Positions 7,570 through 15,187 of a stretch of 36,422 bases of DNA are shown here, in pieces. The position numbers and the translations under genes are program-made. Each line of letters starts with the position of its first letter. Position 1 is the stretch's first letter. The stretch is from Opitutaceae bacterium EW11. GTDB taxonomy: Bacteria > Verrucomicrobiota > Verrucomicrobiia > Opitutales > Opitutaceae. The DNA lies in the NCBI GenBank assembly GCA_003054665.1, contig QAYY01000011.1, forward strand, positions 1-36,422, read 5' to 3'. The notes beneath the pieces were generated by a model that had not been told where the DNA came from, ran no database searches, and saw only the letters and a list, made by a program, of their open reading frames with translations.

Positions 7570-8010
7570 GTGACTGCCCCTGAAGAAAGCGGAACTCTGG
7601 GTTTTGCGCCCGGGTGCGACCTGCCTGCCTCGGCCGTTTTGATCGTCGACGACGACGATTCGATCCGGACTCTCTCGAAGTGGGTGATTCAACGCGCGGG
7701 ATACTCCGTTCTCACGGCCCGCGACGGACCGGAGGCGATCGAGTGTTATGCCCGCGAACTCGACCACATCGGATTGGTGTTGCTCGACCTCACGATGCCC
7801 CGGATGACCGGCGCGGAGGTGCTCGCCGAACTGCGAAAATTCAGGAAGCGCATTCCCGTCGTCCTCATCACGGGCTATGGCGAGGATGCGCTGCGCGACG
7901 AAGAACGCGTCGGCGTCGCGGGTGTGATCCAGAAACCCTTTTCGCCTGAGACACTCCGGACGCTCCTCGCGCGCTACATCCCGGCGGCGGCTCGAAAACA
8001 GCCCGCCTGA
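7570..8010 (+). CDS. Single-domain response regulator (REC)
   Basis: A 146-residue protein that is essentially one receiver domain after a 20-residue leader. The acidic pocket is VLIVDDDD (27-30), the phosphoacceptor is Asp73 in LLDLTMP, the switch Thr is T101 in LITGYG, and the conserved lysine is K122 in QKPF. There is no output domain, so it probably works by phosphorelay or by protein contact, as CheY or Spo0F-like proteins do. It starts with GTG at 7570. The only histidine kinase in the window is 2.7 kb downstream, beyond two other genes on the same strand; pairing them is speculation. Confidence 0.93.
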   Translation: MTAPEESGTLGFAPGCDLPASAVLIVDDDDSIRTLSKWVIQRAGYSVLTARDGPEAIECYARELDHIGLVLLDLTMPRMTGAEVLAELRKFRKRIPVVLITGYGEDALRDEERVGVAGVIQKPFSPETLRTLLARYIPAAARKQPA

Positions 8011-8089
8011 GCGAGCGGTTATGTTAATTTATTGAGGGCGCCTTTAGTTTTTGTGTAGTTCATTGGCGAAAACTTAACGCTGGCGGTCT

Positions 8090-8302
8090 ATGAGCTTCTC
8101 CTGCCCTCACTTCGATATTGATCGCGATGCCTGCCTTCGCCTGAAAACCGACTGCATTCCGGGGCGTCTGGGCTGTGTCTTGCGCGATAATTCCGTGTTC
8201 TCCGTAGCGGCCGAAGAACGCGTGGCGCAGCGCAAGGAGGAGCAGGCTCGACCGGATTCTCCGTTGCTCGACGGCGCTCGCCGCAAGCCGCCGTCTGCCT
8301 GA
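8090..8302 (+). CDS. Small four-cysteine protein of unknown function
   Basis: A 70-residue protein beginning MSFSCPHFDIDRDACLRLK, with Cys at 5, 15, 22 and 29 (C-x9-C-x6-C-x6-C) and His7. It then has a short strand-like segment (CVLRDNSVFSV) and a charged, probably disordered tail. The N-terminal half looks conserved in style: dense Cys, Gly and Pro turns (TDCIPGRLGCVL) that could bind zinc or an iron-sulfur cluster. I have an impression of similar short proteins in Opitutaceae but cannot name a family. It lies 79 bases after the response regulator on the same strand, with an AT-rich gap, so it may have its own promoter. No clear ribosome-binding site is visible. Confidence 0.6.
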   Translation: MSFSCPHFDIDRDACLRLKTDCIPGRLGCVLRDNSVFSVAAEERVAQRKEEQARPDSPLLDGARRKPPSA

Positions 8303-8564
8303 AAGCCGAGCTGATGCCCTGAGCCGGATTGCTGGCTTGGCCGGCGTGATAGAGCGCCCGCGTCGCAAAAGTCCGGGGGTGTCACAGAGGAGGGCCGACG
8401 CCTGTTCGCCGTAGAGGGAGTGCGTCCGGCCTCGTTTTGCTGCCAAAAGACAGAGCGGGGACTCGAACGCGCAAAGGGCTGCCAGCTGAATCGGGGGGGC
8501 GGACGCAGGTTGGCGGTTCCCGCGCTTGCCGCGCTCCAGGGCAATCTTCACGGTGCCCGGTTTC

Positions 8565-10361
8565 ATGTCGTCGTTGTTCAATCTGCTCGATGTCAGCCTG
8601 TCGTTCGGCGGTGCGCCCGTCCTGGATCACGTCAATTTCCAGACCGACGTGGGCGAGCGCGTCTGTCTCCTCGGGCGCAACGGGGTGGGCAAATCGACCC
8701 TGATGCGGGTGATCGCGGGAGATTTGAAACCCGACTCGGGCAGCGTCTTTCGTCAGCCGGGCACGGTCTTTCGCCGCGTCGAACAGCAGGTGCCGACCGA
8801 CGTCGCGGGACGCGTCCACGATATTGTCGCCCAGGGGCTGCGGCCGTTGCACGACCATGAGGAAAGCTGGGAGGGAGAGCTCCGTCTGGAAAAATGGCTG
8901 GAGCGTTGCCAACTCCCTGCTGACGCGGAGTTCGCGTCCCTGTCCGGCGGACTGAAGCGGCGGACGCTGCTTGCGCAGGCGTTGGTGGCCGAGCCGGAAC
9001 TGCTCCTGCTCGACGAGCCGACCAATCATCTCGATTTCGAGTCGATCGCCTGGCTGGAGGAGTTCCTCGTCGGGTCGAAGCTGACCCTCTTTTTCGTCAC
9101 CCACGATCGCGCCTTCATGCGCAAGGTGGCGACGCGGCTGGTCGAACTCGACCGGGGTCTGCTCACCAACTGGGCTTGCGACTACGAGACCTATCTGGTC
9201 CGCAAACAAGCCGTCATCGAGGCAGAAGAGAAGCAGCGTGCCGCGTTCGACAAGAAGCTCGCGCAGGAAGAGGCGTGGATTCGGGAAGGCGTCCGGGCGC
9301 AGCGATCGCGAGCCCAGGCGCGTATCCAGCACCTCACGAACATGCGCGCCGAACGGCGGGCGCGGCGCGAGCGGCTGGGGCAGGTGAACCTGCGGCTCGT
9401 CGACGCGGAGCGTTCCGGCCAGAAGGTGATCGACGTGGAGGGAATGTCGTTCCGCTACGATGGCGGCCCGTGGATTGTGCGCGACCTCACGACCACGATC
9501 ATGCGCGGAGACAAGATCGGCATCCTCGGCCCCAACGGCGCCGGGAAGTCGACGTTGATCAAGCTCCTGCTCGGCCACCTGCAGCCGACAGAGGGCAGGA
9601 TCGAGCACGGCACCAACCTCGAGATCCTCTATTTCGACCAGCTTCGTTCCCAGATCGACGACAACCGCTCCGTGGCCGACAACATCGCGAACGGCAACGA
9701 GACCGTCACGATCGACGGCCGAACCCGGCACGTCATCAGTTACCTCCAGGAATTTCTCTTCGAGCCGAGCCGTTCGCGGACTCCGGCGCGGGTGCTCTCC
9801 GGCGGAGAACGAAACCGGCTGCTGCTCGCGCGGCTGTTCACGAAGCCGGCCAACGTGCTTGTCATGGACGAGCCGACCAACGATCTCGATACCGACACGC
9901 TCGAGCTGCTCGAGTATCTCCTGGTCGAATACTCCGGCACGTTGCTGCTCGTGAGCCACGATCGCGTGTTCCTCGACAATGTCGTCACCAGCACGCTGGC
10001 GCTGGAAGGCGAGGGGCAGATCGGCGAATACGTCGGCGGCTACCAGGACTGGATCCGCCAGCGGCCCGTCCCCGCGCCGAAACCGGAGCCTGTCCGTGAG
10101 GAGAAAGCCGCGAAGGCCCCGGCGGCGCCGAAGCCGAAAAAACTGACGCAGAAGGAGCAGCGCGAACTGGAGGCCCTTCCAGGAAAAATCGACGAACTGG
10201 AAAAAGAACAGGCCTCGATCACCGCCCAGCTCGGCGACCCGACCCTGTATCAACGCCAGCCGGCTGCTGCTCCCCAGCTCCAACAGCGTCTCGGCGAGAT
10301 CGAGTCGGCGCTGGCCGAAGCGTTGGCGCGGTGGGAAGACCTGGAGCAGCGTTGGGGCTAG
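8565..10361 (+). CDS. uup: ABC-F family ATPase, Uup type
   Basis: A 598-residue cytoplasmic protein with two tandem ABC domains and no membrane segments. The first has Walker A GRNGVGKST, signature LSGGLKRRT and Walker B LLLLDEPTNHLDF. A charged inter-domain linker with EAEEKQRAAFDKKLAQEE follows. The second has GPNGAGKST, LSGGERNRL and VLVMDEPTNDLD. The C-terminus (about 490-598) is a charged coiled coil with KPKKLTQKEQREL, the feature that marks the Uup branch of ABC-F. These proteins act on the ribosome or on branched DNA; Uup affects transposon excision and ribosome function in E. coli. The ATG at 8565 precedes the first ABC strand (LFNLLDVSLSFGG); thirteen upstream codons are in frame but not part of the domain. 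Confidence 0.94.
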   Translation: MSSLFNLLDVSLSFGGAPVLDHVNFQTDVGERVCLLGRNGVGKSTLMRVIAGDLKPDSGSVFRQPGTVFRRVEQQVPTDVAGRVHDIVAQGLRPLHDHEESWEGELRLEKWLERCQLPADAEFASLSGGLKRRTLLAQALVAEPELLLLDEPTNHLDFESIAWLEEFLVGSKLTLFFVTHDRAFMRKVATRLVELDRGLLTNWACDYETYLVRKQAVIEAEEKQRAAFDKKLAQEEAWIREGVRAQRSRAQARIQHLTNMRAERRARRERLGQVNLRLVDAERSGQKVIDVEGMSFRYDGGPWIVRDLTTTIMRGDKIGILGPNGAGKSTLIKLLLGHLQPTEGRIEHGTNLEILYFDQLRSQIDDNRSVADNIANGNETVTIDGRTRHVISYLQEFLFEPSRSRTPARVLSGGERNRLLLARLFTKPANVLVMDEPTNDLDTDTLELLEYLLVEYSGTLLLVSHDRVFLDNVVTSTLALEGEGQIGEYVGGYQDWIRQRPVPAPKPEPVREEKAAKAPAAPKPKKLTQKEQRELEALPGKIDELEKEQASITAQLGDPTLYQRQPAAAPQLQQRLGEIESALAEALARWEDLEQRWG

Positions 10362-10699
10362 CCTCTTTCTCGCGGACTCCCCGCATTGTTCGTTCGGTCC
10401 GAACGGGGCTCGATCGCGTCGGATCTTCCAAGTTCCACGACCGCTCTGACGCTCGAAACGTCGCGTCTGCGAGACCGCCTTCGCTACGCCCGGGCGGCTG
10501 GCTGAAATATCTGGGCAACGGGCGGGGCGATTGCTACATGTCGCCTTCCCATGCGGTGCTTAGGCATAACGAAAGCCGCGGCGAATACCCCTCCGAGCGG
10601 CTCAGGATTTGGCGGAGTTGTGCCGATAAGAGGGAGTGCCTCCGGTGACGCGCCGGCGCACTCGGCGCCAGAGCTTTTGTGCCGCGGAGGAATTCACGC
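10362..10699. other. 338-base gap between uup and the kinase
   Basis: I see no convincing gene, RNA or terminator here. The last bases hold a good ribosome-binding site, GGAGG at 10686-10690, nine bases before the kinase GTG start. A promoter for the kinase is expected in this gap but no clear -35/-10 pair stands out. Confidence 0.5.
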
Positions 10700-12436
10700 G
10701 TGTCCAACCCCATGAACCCAGACGTCCCTGCTGACGCATCCCAAAGCGCCAGCCCGGAAACCAGCGTATCCGCACTTCCCCAAGATGGACCGCGCTGGCA
10801 GCAGCTTTGGTCGAATTGGCCGAGCATCACGAGTGCCCTCGTCGCGGTGGTCGCCCAGCCGAGCTACGAGGTGGAGTACCTGAATCCGGCCGGCCGCGCG
10901 CTGCTTGGCCTGGATAAGGATCTCGTTCTCCAGGAGCGCACGCTGATGGAGTTCATGGCCAATCAGTGCCTCTGGACCCTGTTGAACGACGCCACGCCGA
11001 CGGCTTGGCGCGTTGGGTCCTGGACGGGGGAGATCGACCTGCGGCGTTCCAACGGTGACGAGTTTCCCGCGCTCGCCACGGTCACCGTTCTGCGGGCGAC
11101 CAAAGGCTTTCCCGACACGCTGGTGATCGTCGCTCGCGATATCTCCGAGACGCGCCGGTCGGTCCTCGCCCTCAAGCGGGACCAGCGCTACCTACGCGCG
11201 CTGATCGAGAACGTCCCCGACATCATTTACTTCAAGGATCTCGAGAGCCGGCTGGTCCGTGTGAACTACTCCTACAGCCGCCGATGCGGCGTGGCGGATC
11301 CGGAGATGCTGGTTGGCAAAACGGATTTCGACCTTTTCACGGCGGAGCACGCCCAGGCGGCCTACGATGCGGAGCAGGAGATCATCCGCACGGGACGACC
11401 GGTGCTGAATCTTGAGGAGAAAGAAACGTGGCCGGACGGCCGTATCACCTGGGTGGCGACAAACAAGATGCCGTTCTACAACGAATACGGCCAGGTCGTC
11501 GGCACCTTCGGCGTGACTCGCGACATCACCGCCCGGAAACACACCGAGGCGGCGCTGGCCGAATCGCAACGGCGACTGATCGAAGCCTCGCGGCTCGCGG
11601 GCATGGCGGAGGTTGCGAGCGGCGTGCTGCACAACGTCGGGAATGCGTTCAACAGCGTGAACACCTCCGCGTCGTTGATCGGCGACCACCTCCGCGTTTC
11701 GCGCCTCGGCAATCTCGCGAAGGTCGTCCAGATGCTCGAGGAACATTCCGCCGACCTCGTGCAGTTCCTCACCGAGGACGCCCGCGGCCGGCAGCTTCCA
11801 GTCTACCTCAAGCAACTCGCCTCCCAGCTGGTCAACGAGCGGGACTCGCTGGTTGGCGAACTCGAGACCCTGCGCAAGGGCATCGAGCACATCAAGGCGG
11901 TGATCGCGATGCAGCAGAGCTACGCGCACGCCTCGAGCCTCCTCGAGGACTTGTCCCTTGCCGAGCTGCTCGACGAAGCGCTCCTGATCAGCGCGTCGTC
12001 GTTGACGAAAAACCGGGTCAACATCGTGCGCGATTTTGCGCCCACGGCGCCGGTGCATGCCGCCCGGCACCGTGTGCTGGAGATTCTCGTCAATCTCATC
12101 CGCAACGCGGAGCAGGCGATGGCGGACGTGCCGGAAAACGAACGCCGAATCGCGTTCATCATCCGTCCGTCGGACGAATCGCGCGTCCGCCTTTCGGTGC
12201 GCGACAACGGCGTGGGCATTCCGAAGGAAAACCTGCACCGGATTTTCTCCTTCGGCTTCACCACGAAGCGCAAGGGCCACGGCTTTGGCCTGCACAACTC
12301 CGCCCTCGCGGCGAAGGAAATGAACGGAGTGCTCCAGGCCTTCAGCGAAGGCCCGGGGAAGGGCGCCGAGTTTGTCCTGGTGCTGCCCACGTCTCAAACC
12401 GTGGATACAACCGCACCGATCCCGTTGCCGCAGTGA
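10700..12436 (+). CDS. PAS-PAS sensor histidine kinase with HNxGN phosphoacceptor box
   Basis: A 578-residue soluble sensor kinase with no membrane segments. PAS1 spans about 38-148 and ends VIVARDIS; PAS2 spans about 160-280 with NVPDIIYFKDLESRL and ends GVTRDITARK. The region after it has GMAEVASGVLHNVGNAFNSV, placing the likely phosphorylated His at 311 in an HNVGN context rather than the usual HELRTP. A helical segment (330-415) leads to a HATPase domain with N box NLIRNAEQA (466-474), G1 DNGVGI (502-507), FTTK (520-523) and G2 GHGFGLH (526-532). No receiver or output domain is attached. GTG at 10700 is chosen because GGAGG sits nine bases upstream; an ATG at 10712 is also possible. It probably signals to a separate response regulator. 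Confidence 0.92.
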   Translation: MSNPMNPDVPADASQSASPETSVSALPQDGPRWQQLWSNWPSITSALVAVVAQPSYEVEYLNPAGRALLGLDKDLVLQERTLMEFMANQCLWTLLNDATPTAWRVGSWTGEIDLRRSNGDEFPALATVTVLRATKGFPDTLVIVARDISETRRSVLALKRDQRYLRALIENVPDIIYFKDLESRLVRVNYSYSRRCGVADPEMLVGKTDFDLFTAEHAQAAYDAEQEIIRTGRPVLNLEEKETWPDGRITWVATNKMPFYNEYGQVVGTFGVTRDITARKHTEAALAESQRRLIEASRLAGMAEVASGVLHNVGNAFNSVNTSASLIGDHLRVSRLGNLAKVVQMLEEHSADLVQFLTEDARGRQLPVYLKQLASQLVNERDSLVGELETLRKGIEHIKAVIAMQQSYAHASSLLEDLSLAELLDEALLISASSLTKNRVNIVRDFAPTAPVHAARHRVLEILVNLIRNAEQAMADVPENERRIAFIIRPSDESRVRLSVRDNGVGIPKENLHRIFSFGFTTKRKGHGFGLHNSALAAKEMNGVLQAFSEGPGKGAEFVLVLPTSQTVDTTAPIPLPQ

Positions 12437-12627
12437 ACTGCAGCGGGCTTCCCGACGAACACAGTTGACGAAAAACTGGGGCGGGCCGTGTGCATCCGGC
12501 GTGTCCGCTGGCCGACGGCCGTTCAGCGCGGGCATTCGCGGACGCCCGTTTCTCGAGTGAGAGTCATCCTGCATGCAGGGCGCGGCTCGGTGCGCCCGGC
12601 TGCTTTCGGCTCGCTATTGTGAACGGA

Positions 12628-12654
12628 CCGCCGTCCGCTGCGGACTTCGGTTTT
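12628..12654 (+). terminator. Weak terminator-like hairpin before the WYL regulator
   Basis: GTCCG (12633-12637) pairs with CGGAC (12641-12645) around a 3-base loop; flanking CCG and CGG extend it across a 2-base mismatch, and TTTT follows at 12651-12654. It may end kinase transcription, about 200 bases after its stop. The short stem and short T-run make this a weak call. Confidence 0.25.
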
Positions 12655-12712
12655 GACTCTTGCTCCCGCTCTGGTCGCTTTGCTGCCGCGGAACGCGAGG
12701 CGCCCCACTGAA

Positions 12713-13684
12713 ATGAATCGAACGGATCGGCTTGTCGCCATGGTCATGTACCTTCAAGGCCGCCGCCTGGTGCGAGCGGAGGACATGGCTGCGCATTTCG
12801 AAATCAGCGTTCGCACCGTTTACCGCGATCTTGCCGCGCTTTCGGAGTCCGGCGTGCCGATTTCGGGTGAGCCGGGGGTCGGGTACAGCCTCCTCAAGAG
12901 CTACTATCTTCCTCCGGTGATGCTGACGGAGGAGGAGGCGAGCGCGCTTTTCCTCGGAGCCGAGATGGCGAAGCGGTTTGCCGACGGTTCTCTCCGCACT
13001 CCGCTCGACGCCGCGGTGCTGAAGCTCCGCGCCGTATTGCCGCGGGAACGACAGGAGTTCGTCGACCAGATGGCGAAAAAGACCGTGATCGTCGGCCCGC
13101 ATCGGAATTCGGGGGCCAAGTCGGGCTCGCGCGAATGGCTGATGAAACTGCAGGAAGCCGCGGTGCGGCGCCGGGTCGTCCAGATGAGCTATCGTGCCCG
13201 TACCGGAGAAGAGGTAACTGCCCGCCGGGTCGAGCCGCTCGGAGTCGTCCTCTCGTCGGGCGTCTGGTATCTCGTCGCCTGGTGCCGGTTGCGCCGGAGC
13301 ATGCGCCATTTCCGCCTCGATCGGATGCTCCAGGTGGATCTCACCCAGGAGACTTTCGAACCGCGCCCGGAGTTTTCGCTCGTCCAGCACCTGCAATCGA
13401 TGCCTCAGGAGGAAATGACGCCGGTGCGGCTGCGCGTTTCGCGATGCGCGCTGGAGCGGGTGCGGCGGGAGAGTCACGTGGGCGTTCTCGAGGAGAAGGC
13501 GACTCCGGAGGGCGCCGAGATCACGACGGCGACCTACTCGCTGGACTGGCTCGCGTATTGGCTTCTGTCGTTCGGTGGCGAGGCCGAGGCGCTCGAACCG
13601 GAATGCCTGCGTCAAAAGGTGAGGGATTTGGCCGAGCGCGTGTCGCTGAAACACGCGGAGTCAACGGAGCCGCAACTTGTTTGA
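12713..13684 (+). CDS. YafY/WYL-type HTH transcriptional regulator
   Basis: A 323-residue cytoplasmic DNA-binding protein. Residues 1-60 form an HTH_11/DeoR-like winged helix (RLVAMVMYLQGRR, then ISVRTVYRDLAALSESGVPI, a typical recognition helix). A WYL domain covers about 137-215 (VQMSYRARTGE, RRVEPLGVVLSSGVWYLVAW, FRLDRM), and a WCX-like C-terminal extension follows to the end. WYL domains bind small ligands or nucleic acid; this three-part layout is typical of metabolite-responsive repressors that often neighbour VOC or SRPBCC genes, as here. The ATG at 12713 directly precedes the HTH. The perfect inverted repeat 19 bases after its stop is a candidate operator for the next genes. Confidence 0.92.
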   Translation: MNRTDRLVAMVMYLQGRRLVRAEDMAAHFEISVRTVYRDLAALSESGVPISGEPGVGYSLLKSYYLPPVMLTEEEASALFLGAEMAKRFADGSLRTPLDAAVLKLRAVLPRERQEFVDQMAKKTVIVGPHRNSGAKSGSREWLMKLQEAAVRRRVVQMSYRARTGEEVTARRVEPLGVVLSSGVWYLVAWCRLRRSMRHFRLDRMLQVDLTQETFEPRPEFSLVQHLQSMPQEEMTPVRLRVSRCALERVRRESHVGVLEEKATPEGAEITTATYSLDWLAYWLLSFGGEAEALEPECLRQKVRDLAERVSLKHAESTEPQLV

Positions 13685-13702
13685 TGAGATTGGGCTAACG
13701 CT

Positions 13703-13722
13703 CCTGACATAACGCTGTCAGG
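13703..13722. promoter_or_regulatory. Perfect 7-bp inverted repeat, candidate operator of the WYL regulator
   Basis: CCTGACA (13703-13709), six bases, TGTCAGG (13716-13722). It lies in the 73-base gap between the regulator stop and the first VOC start, 35 bases before that ATG, where a repressor would cover the promoter. Size and spacing suit a dimeric HTH protein one turn apart. No T-run follows, so it is unlikely to be a terminator. Confidence 0.6.
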
Positions 13723-13757
13723 GCGCTGCGGTAAGCTGTCGGCACATTCGCATCACC

Positions 13758-14129
13758 ATGATCCACGTCAAAGAGATCGCTTTCACGGGGTATCCCGTCA
13801 CCGACATCGCCCGCGCTCGGGCTTTTTACGAGGGAGTTTTGAATCTCAAGAGCTCGGCTGTCTGGGAAGACGGCGCGAAGGCGTGGGTCGAATACGACAT
13901 CGGCCCGAGCACGCTCGCGATCACCAACTTCTCGCCGGAATGGAAACCCTCGTCCTCCGGACCCGCCGCGGCCCTCGAGGTGGAGGATTTCGACGCTGCC
14001 GTGAAGGCGATCCGCGACGCAGGCGTGAAAATCGTGGTGGAGCCGGCCAGCAGTCCGGCGTGCAGGCTTTGCGTCATCCTCGATCCGGATGGCAATAGTC
14101 TGACGATCCATCGGCGCAACGCGGGTTAG
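13758..14129 (+). CDS. VOC (glyoxalase/bleomycin-resistance fold) family protein
   Basis: A 123-residue single VOC unit: strand AFTGYPVTD, helix IARARAFYEGVLNL, strands around AWVEYDIG and TLAITNF, then the second half with ALEVEDFDAAVKAIRDAG and CVILDPDGNSLTIHRR. The usual metal-binding first-strand His is Phe/Thr here, and the terminal Glu of the DPDGNxxE motif is Thr. It may therefore bind ligand without metal rather than be a glyoxalase. Substrate unknown. The 73-base gap after the WYL gene and same-strand order suggest a regulator-target pair. Confidence 0.88.
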   Translation: MIHVKEIAFTGYPVTDIARARAFYEGVLNLKSSAVWEDGAKAWVEYDIGPSTLAITNFSPEWKPSSSGPAAALEVEDFDAAVKAIRDAGVKIVVEPASSPACRLCVILDPDGNSLTIHRRNAG

Positions 14130-14203
14130 CCCGCTCGTTTTTTTGCTCACAGCACCGCGCGTCGCCCGTCACAGGCGGCGCGCCAGAAATGTCAGGAGAA
14201 GGA

Positions 14204-15037
14204 ATGACCGGTATGAAAGTTCAGACGATCAGCATCACCGTCCCGGCTTCTCGGGACGAAGTATTCACGTATTTGGCGGAGGTGGCGAACATCCCGCATT
14301 GGGCGCCCGAGTTTTGCCGGAGTATCCGGCGGTGTCCTACGGCCTGGAAGGTGACGACGCCGGCGGGCGAGCGTTTTTTTGCCGTTGAACCGGACCGACG
14401 CACCGGGGTGATCGATTTTCTCCTCGGCGAGCAGCTGGACGAAATGTCCGTTTTCCCGCTCAGGGTGATTTCGATGCCGCACGGCTCCGCCGTGATCGCG
14501 ACCTACTTCCAGGCCTTCGGCATGGCCAACGAAACGTACGACCGGGACTACCGCGCGCTTCTTGCGGCGCTGCGCGGTTTGATGCGCCGGTTCGGAGGAG
14601 GCGAACTGCACGCCGACGGCGAGGACGCCCCGTCGTTCTACCCGAATCTGGTGACCGGGCGGTTTCACGAGACGTGGGACTTCTACACGGAGGTCCTCGG
14701 TTTTCGCACCGTTGCGGAATGCGACGTCTATGTTCACCTGCGCCATCCTTCGGGCGCGCAATTCGGGCTTCTTCAGGAGGAGCAGGATGGGGCGCCTGCG
14801 GAACTCATCAGCTGCACGGATGGGCGCGGCTTCTGGCTGAGCATCGACGTTCCGGACGCCGACGCGGAGCACGCGCGTCTCCAGAACCTGGATGTGCCGA
14901 TCGTGGAGCAACCGTCGGATCAGCCCTGGGGCGAACGCCGGTTCATCGTTCGCGATCCCAACGGAGTCCTGATCTGGATCGCGCATCGCATACCGATCGC
15001 GGACCATCTGCCTGAGATGGCGGCGGCCGAAGCCTGA
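14204..15037 (+). CDS. SRPBCC-VOC two-domain fusion protein
   Basis: A 277-residue protein with two recognisable domains. The N-terminal part (1-135) reads as SRPBCC/START-like: ISITVPASRDEVFTYLAEVA, NIPHWAPEF, then WKVTTPAGERFFA. The C-terminal part (about 145-265) is a VOC unit: FHETWDFYTEVLGFRTVAE, RGFWLSIDVPDADAEHARL and RFIVRDPNGVLIWIA, again with the metal Glu replaced (Trp). AGGAG at 14194-14198 precedes the ATG at 14204; ATGs at 14189 and 14213 are alternatives. It follows the single-domain VOC gene by 74 bases on the same strand, so the two VOC proteins may share regulation by the WYL protein. Both folds bind hydrophobic or small ligands; activity unknown. Confidence 0.85.
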   Translation: MTGMKVQTISITVPASRDEVFTYLAEVANIPHWAPEFCRSIRRCPTAWKVTTPAGERFFAVEPDRRTGVIDFLLGEQLDEMSVFPLRVISMPHGSAVIATYFQAFGMANETYDRDYRALLAALRGLMRRFGGGELHADGEDAPSFYPNLVTGRFHETWDFYTEVLGFRTVAECDVYVHLRHPSGAQFGLLQEEQDGAPAELISCTDGRGFWLSIDVPDADAEHARLQNLDVPIVEQPSDQPWGERRFIVRDPNGVLIWIAHRIPIADHLPEMAAAEA

Positions 15038-15054
15038 GTCGGCCGGCGGAGCGG

Positions 15055-15085
15055 CGTGGGGCGGTGCGGGTGCGCGCCGCCCACG
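15055..15085. terminator. GC-rich hairpin between convergent genes
   Basis: CGTGGGGCGGTGCG (15055-15068) pairs with GCGCGCCGCCCACG (15072-15085) with one bulge and one wobble, just after the SRPBCC-VOC stop and before the convergent korB stop. The strong stem and position suit a bidirectional transcription end, but no T-run follows on either strand. Confidence 0.35.
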
Positions 15086-15187
15086 TCCATTCGCGGGCTC
15101 CGGTCAGGGTGCGATATCGCCGACGATGCTTCGACCAAATCGGCGCGCAGGATGGCGGCGATTCGCGTGCGCCTCGGGTCTGCAGCC

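Noticed and set aside
8382-10283. 633-residue antisense open frame across uup
   Set aside because: High-GC shadow of a gene with full ABC-F motifs; the antisense product has no recognisable domain.
11192-12574. 460-residue open frame antisense to the histidine kinase
   Set aside because: Shadow of a clear PAS-HATPase gene.
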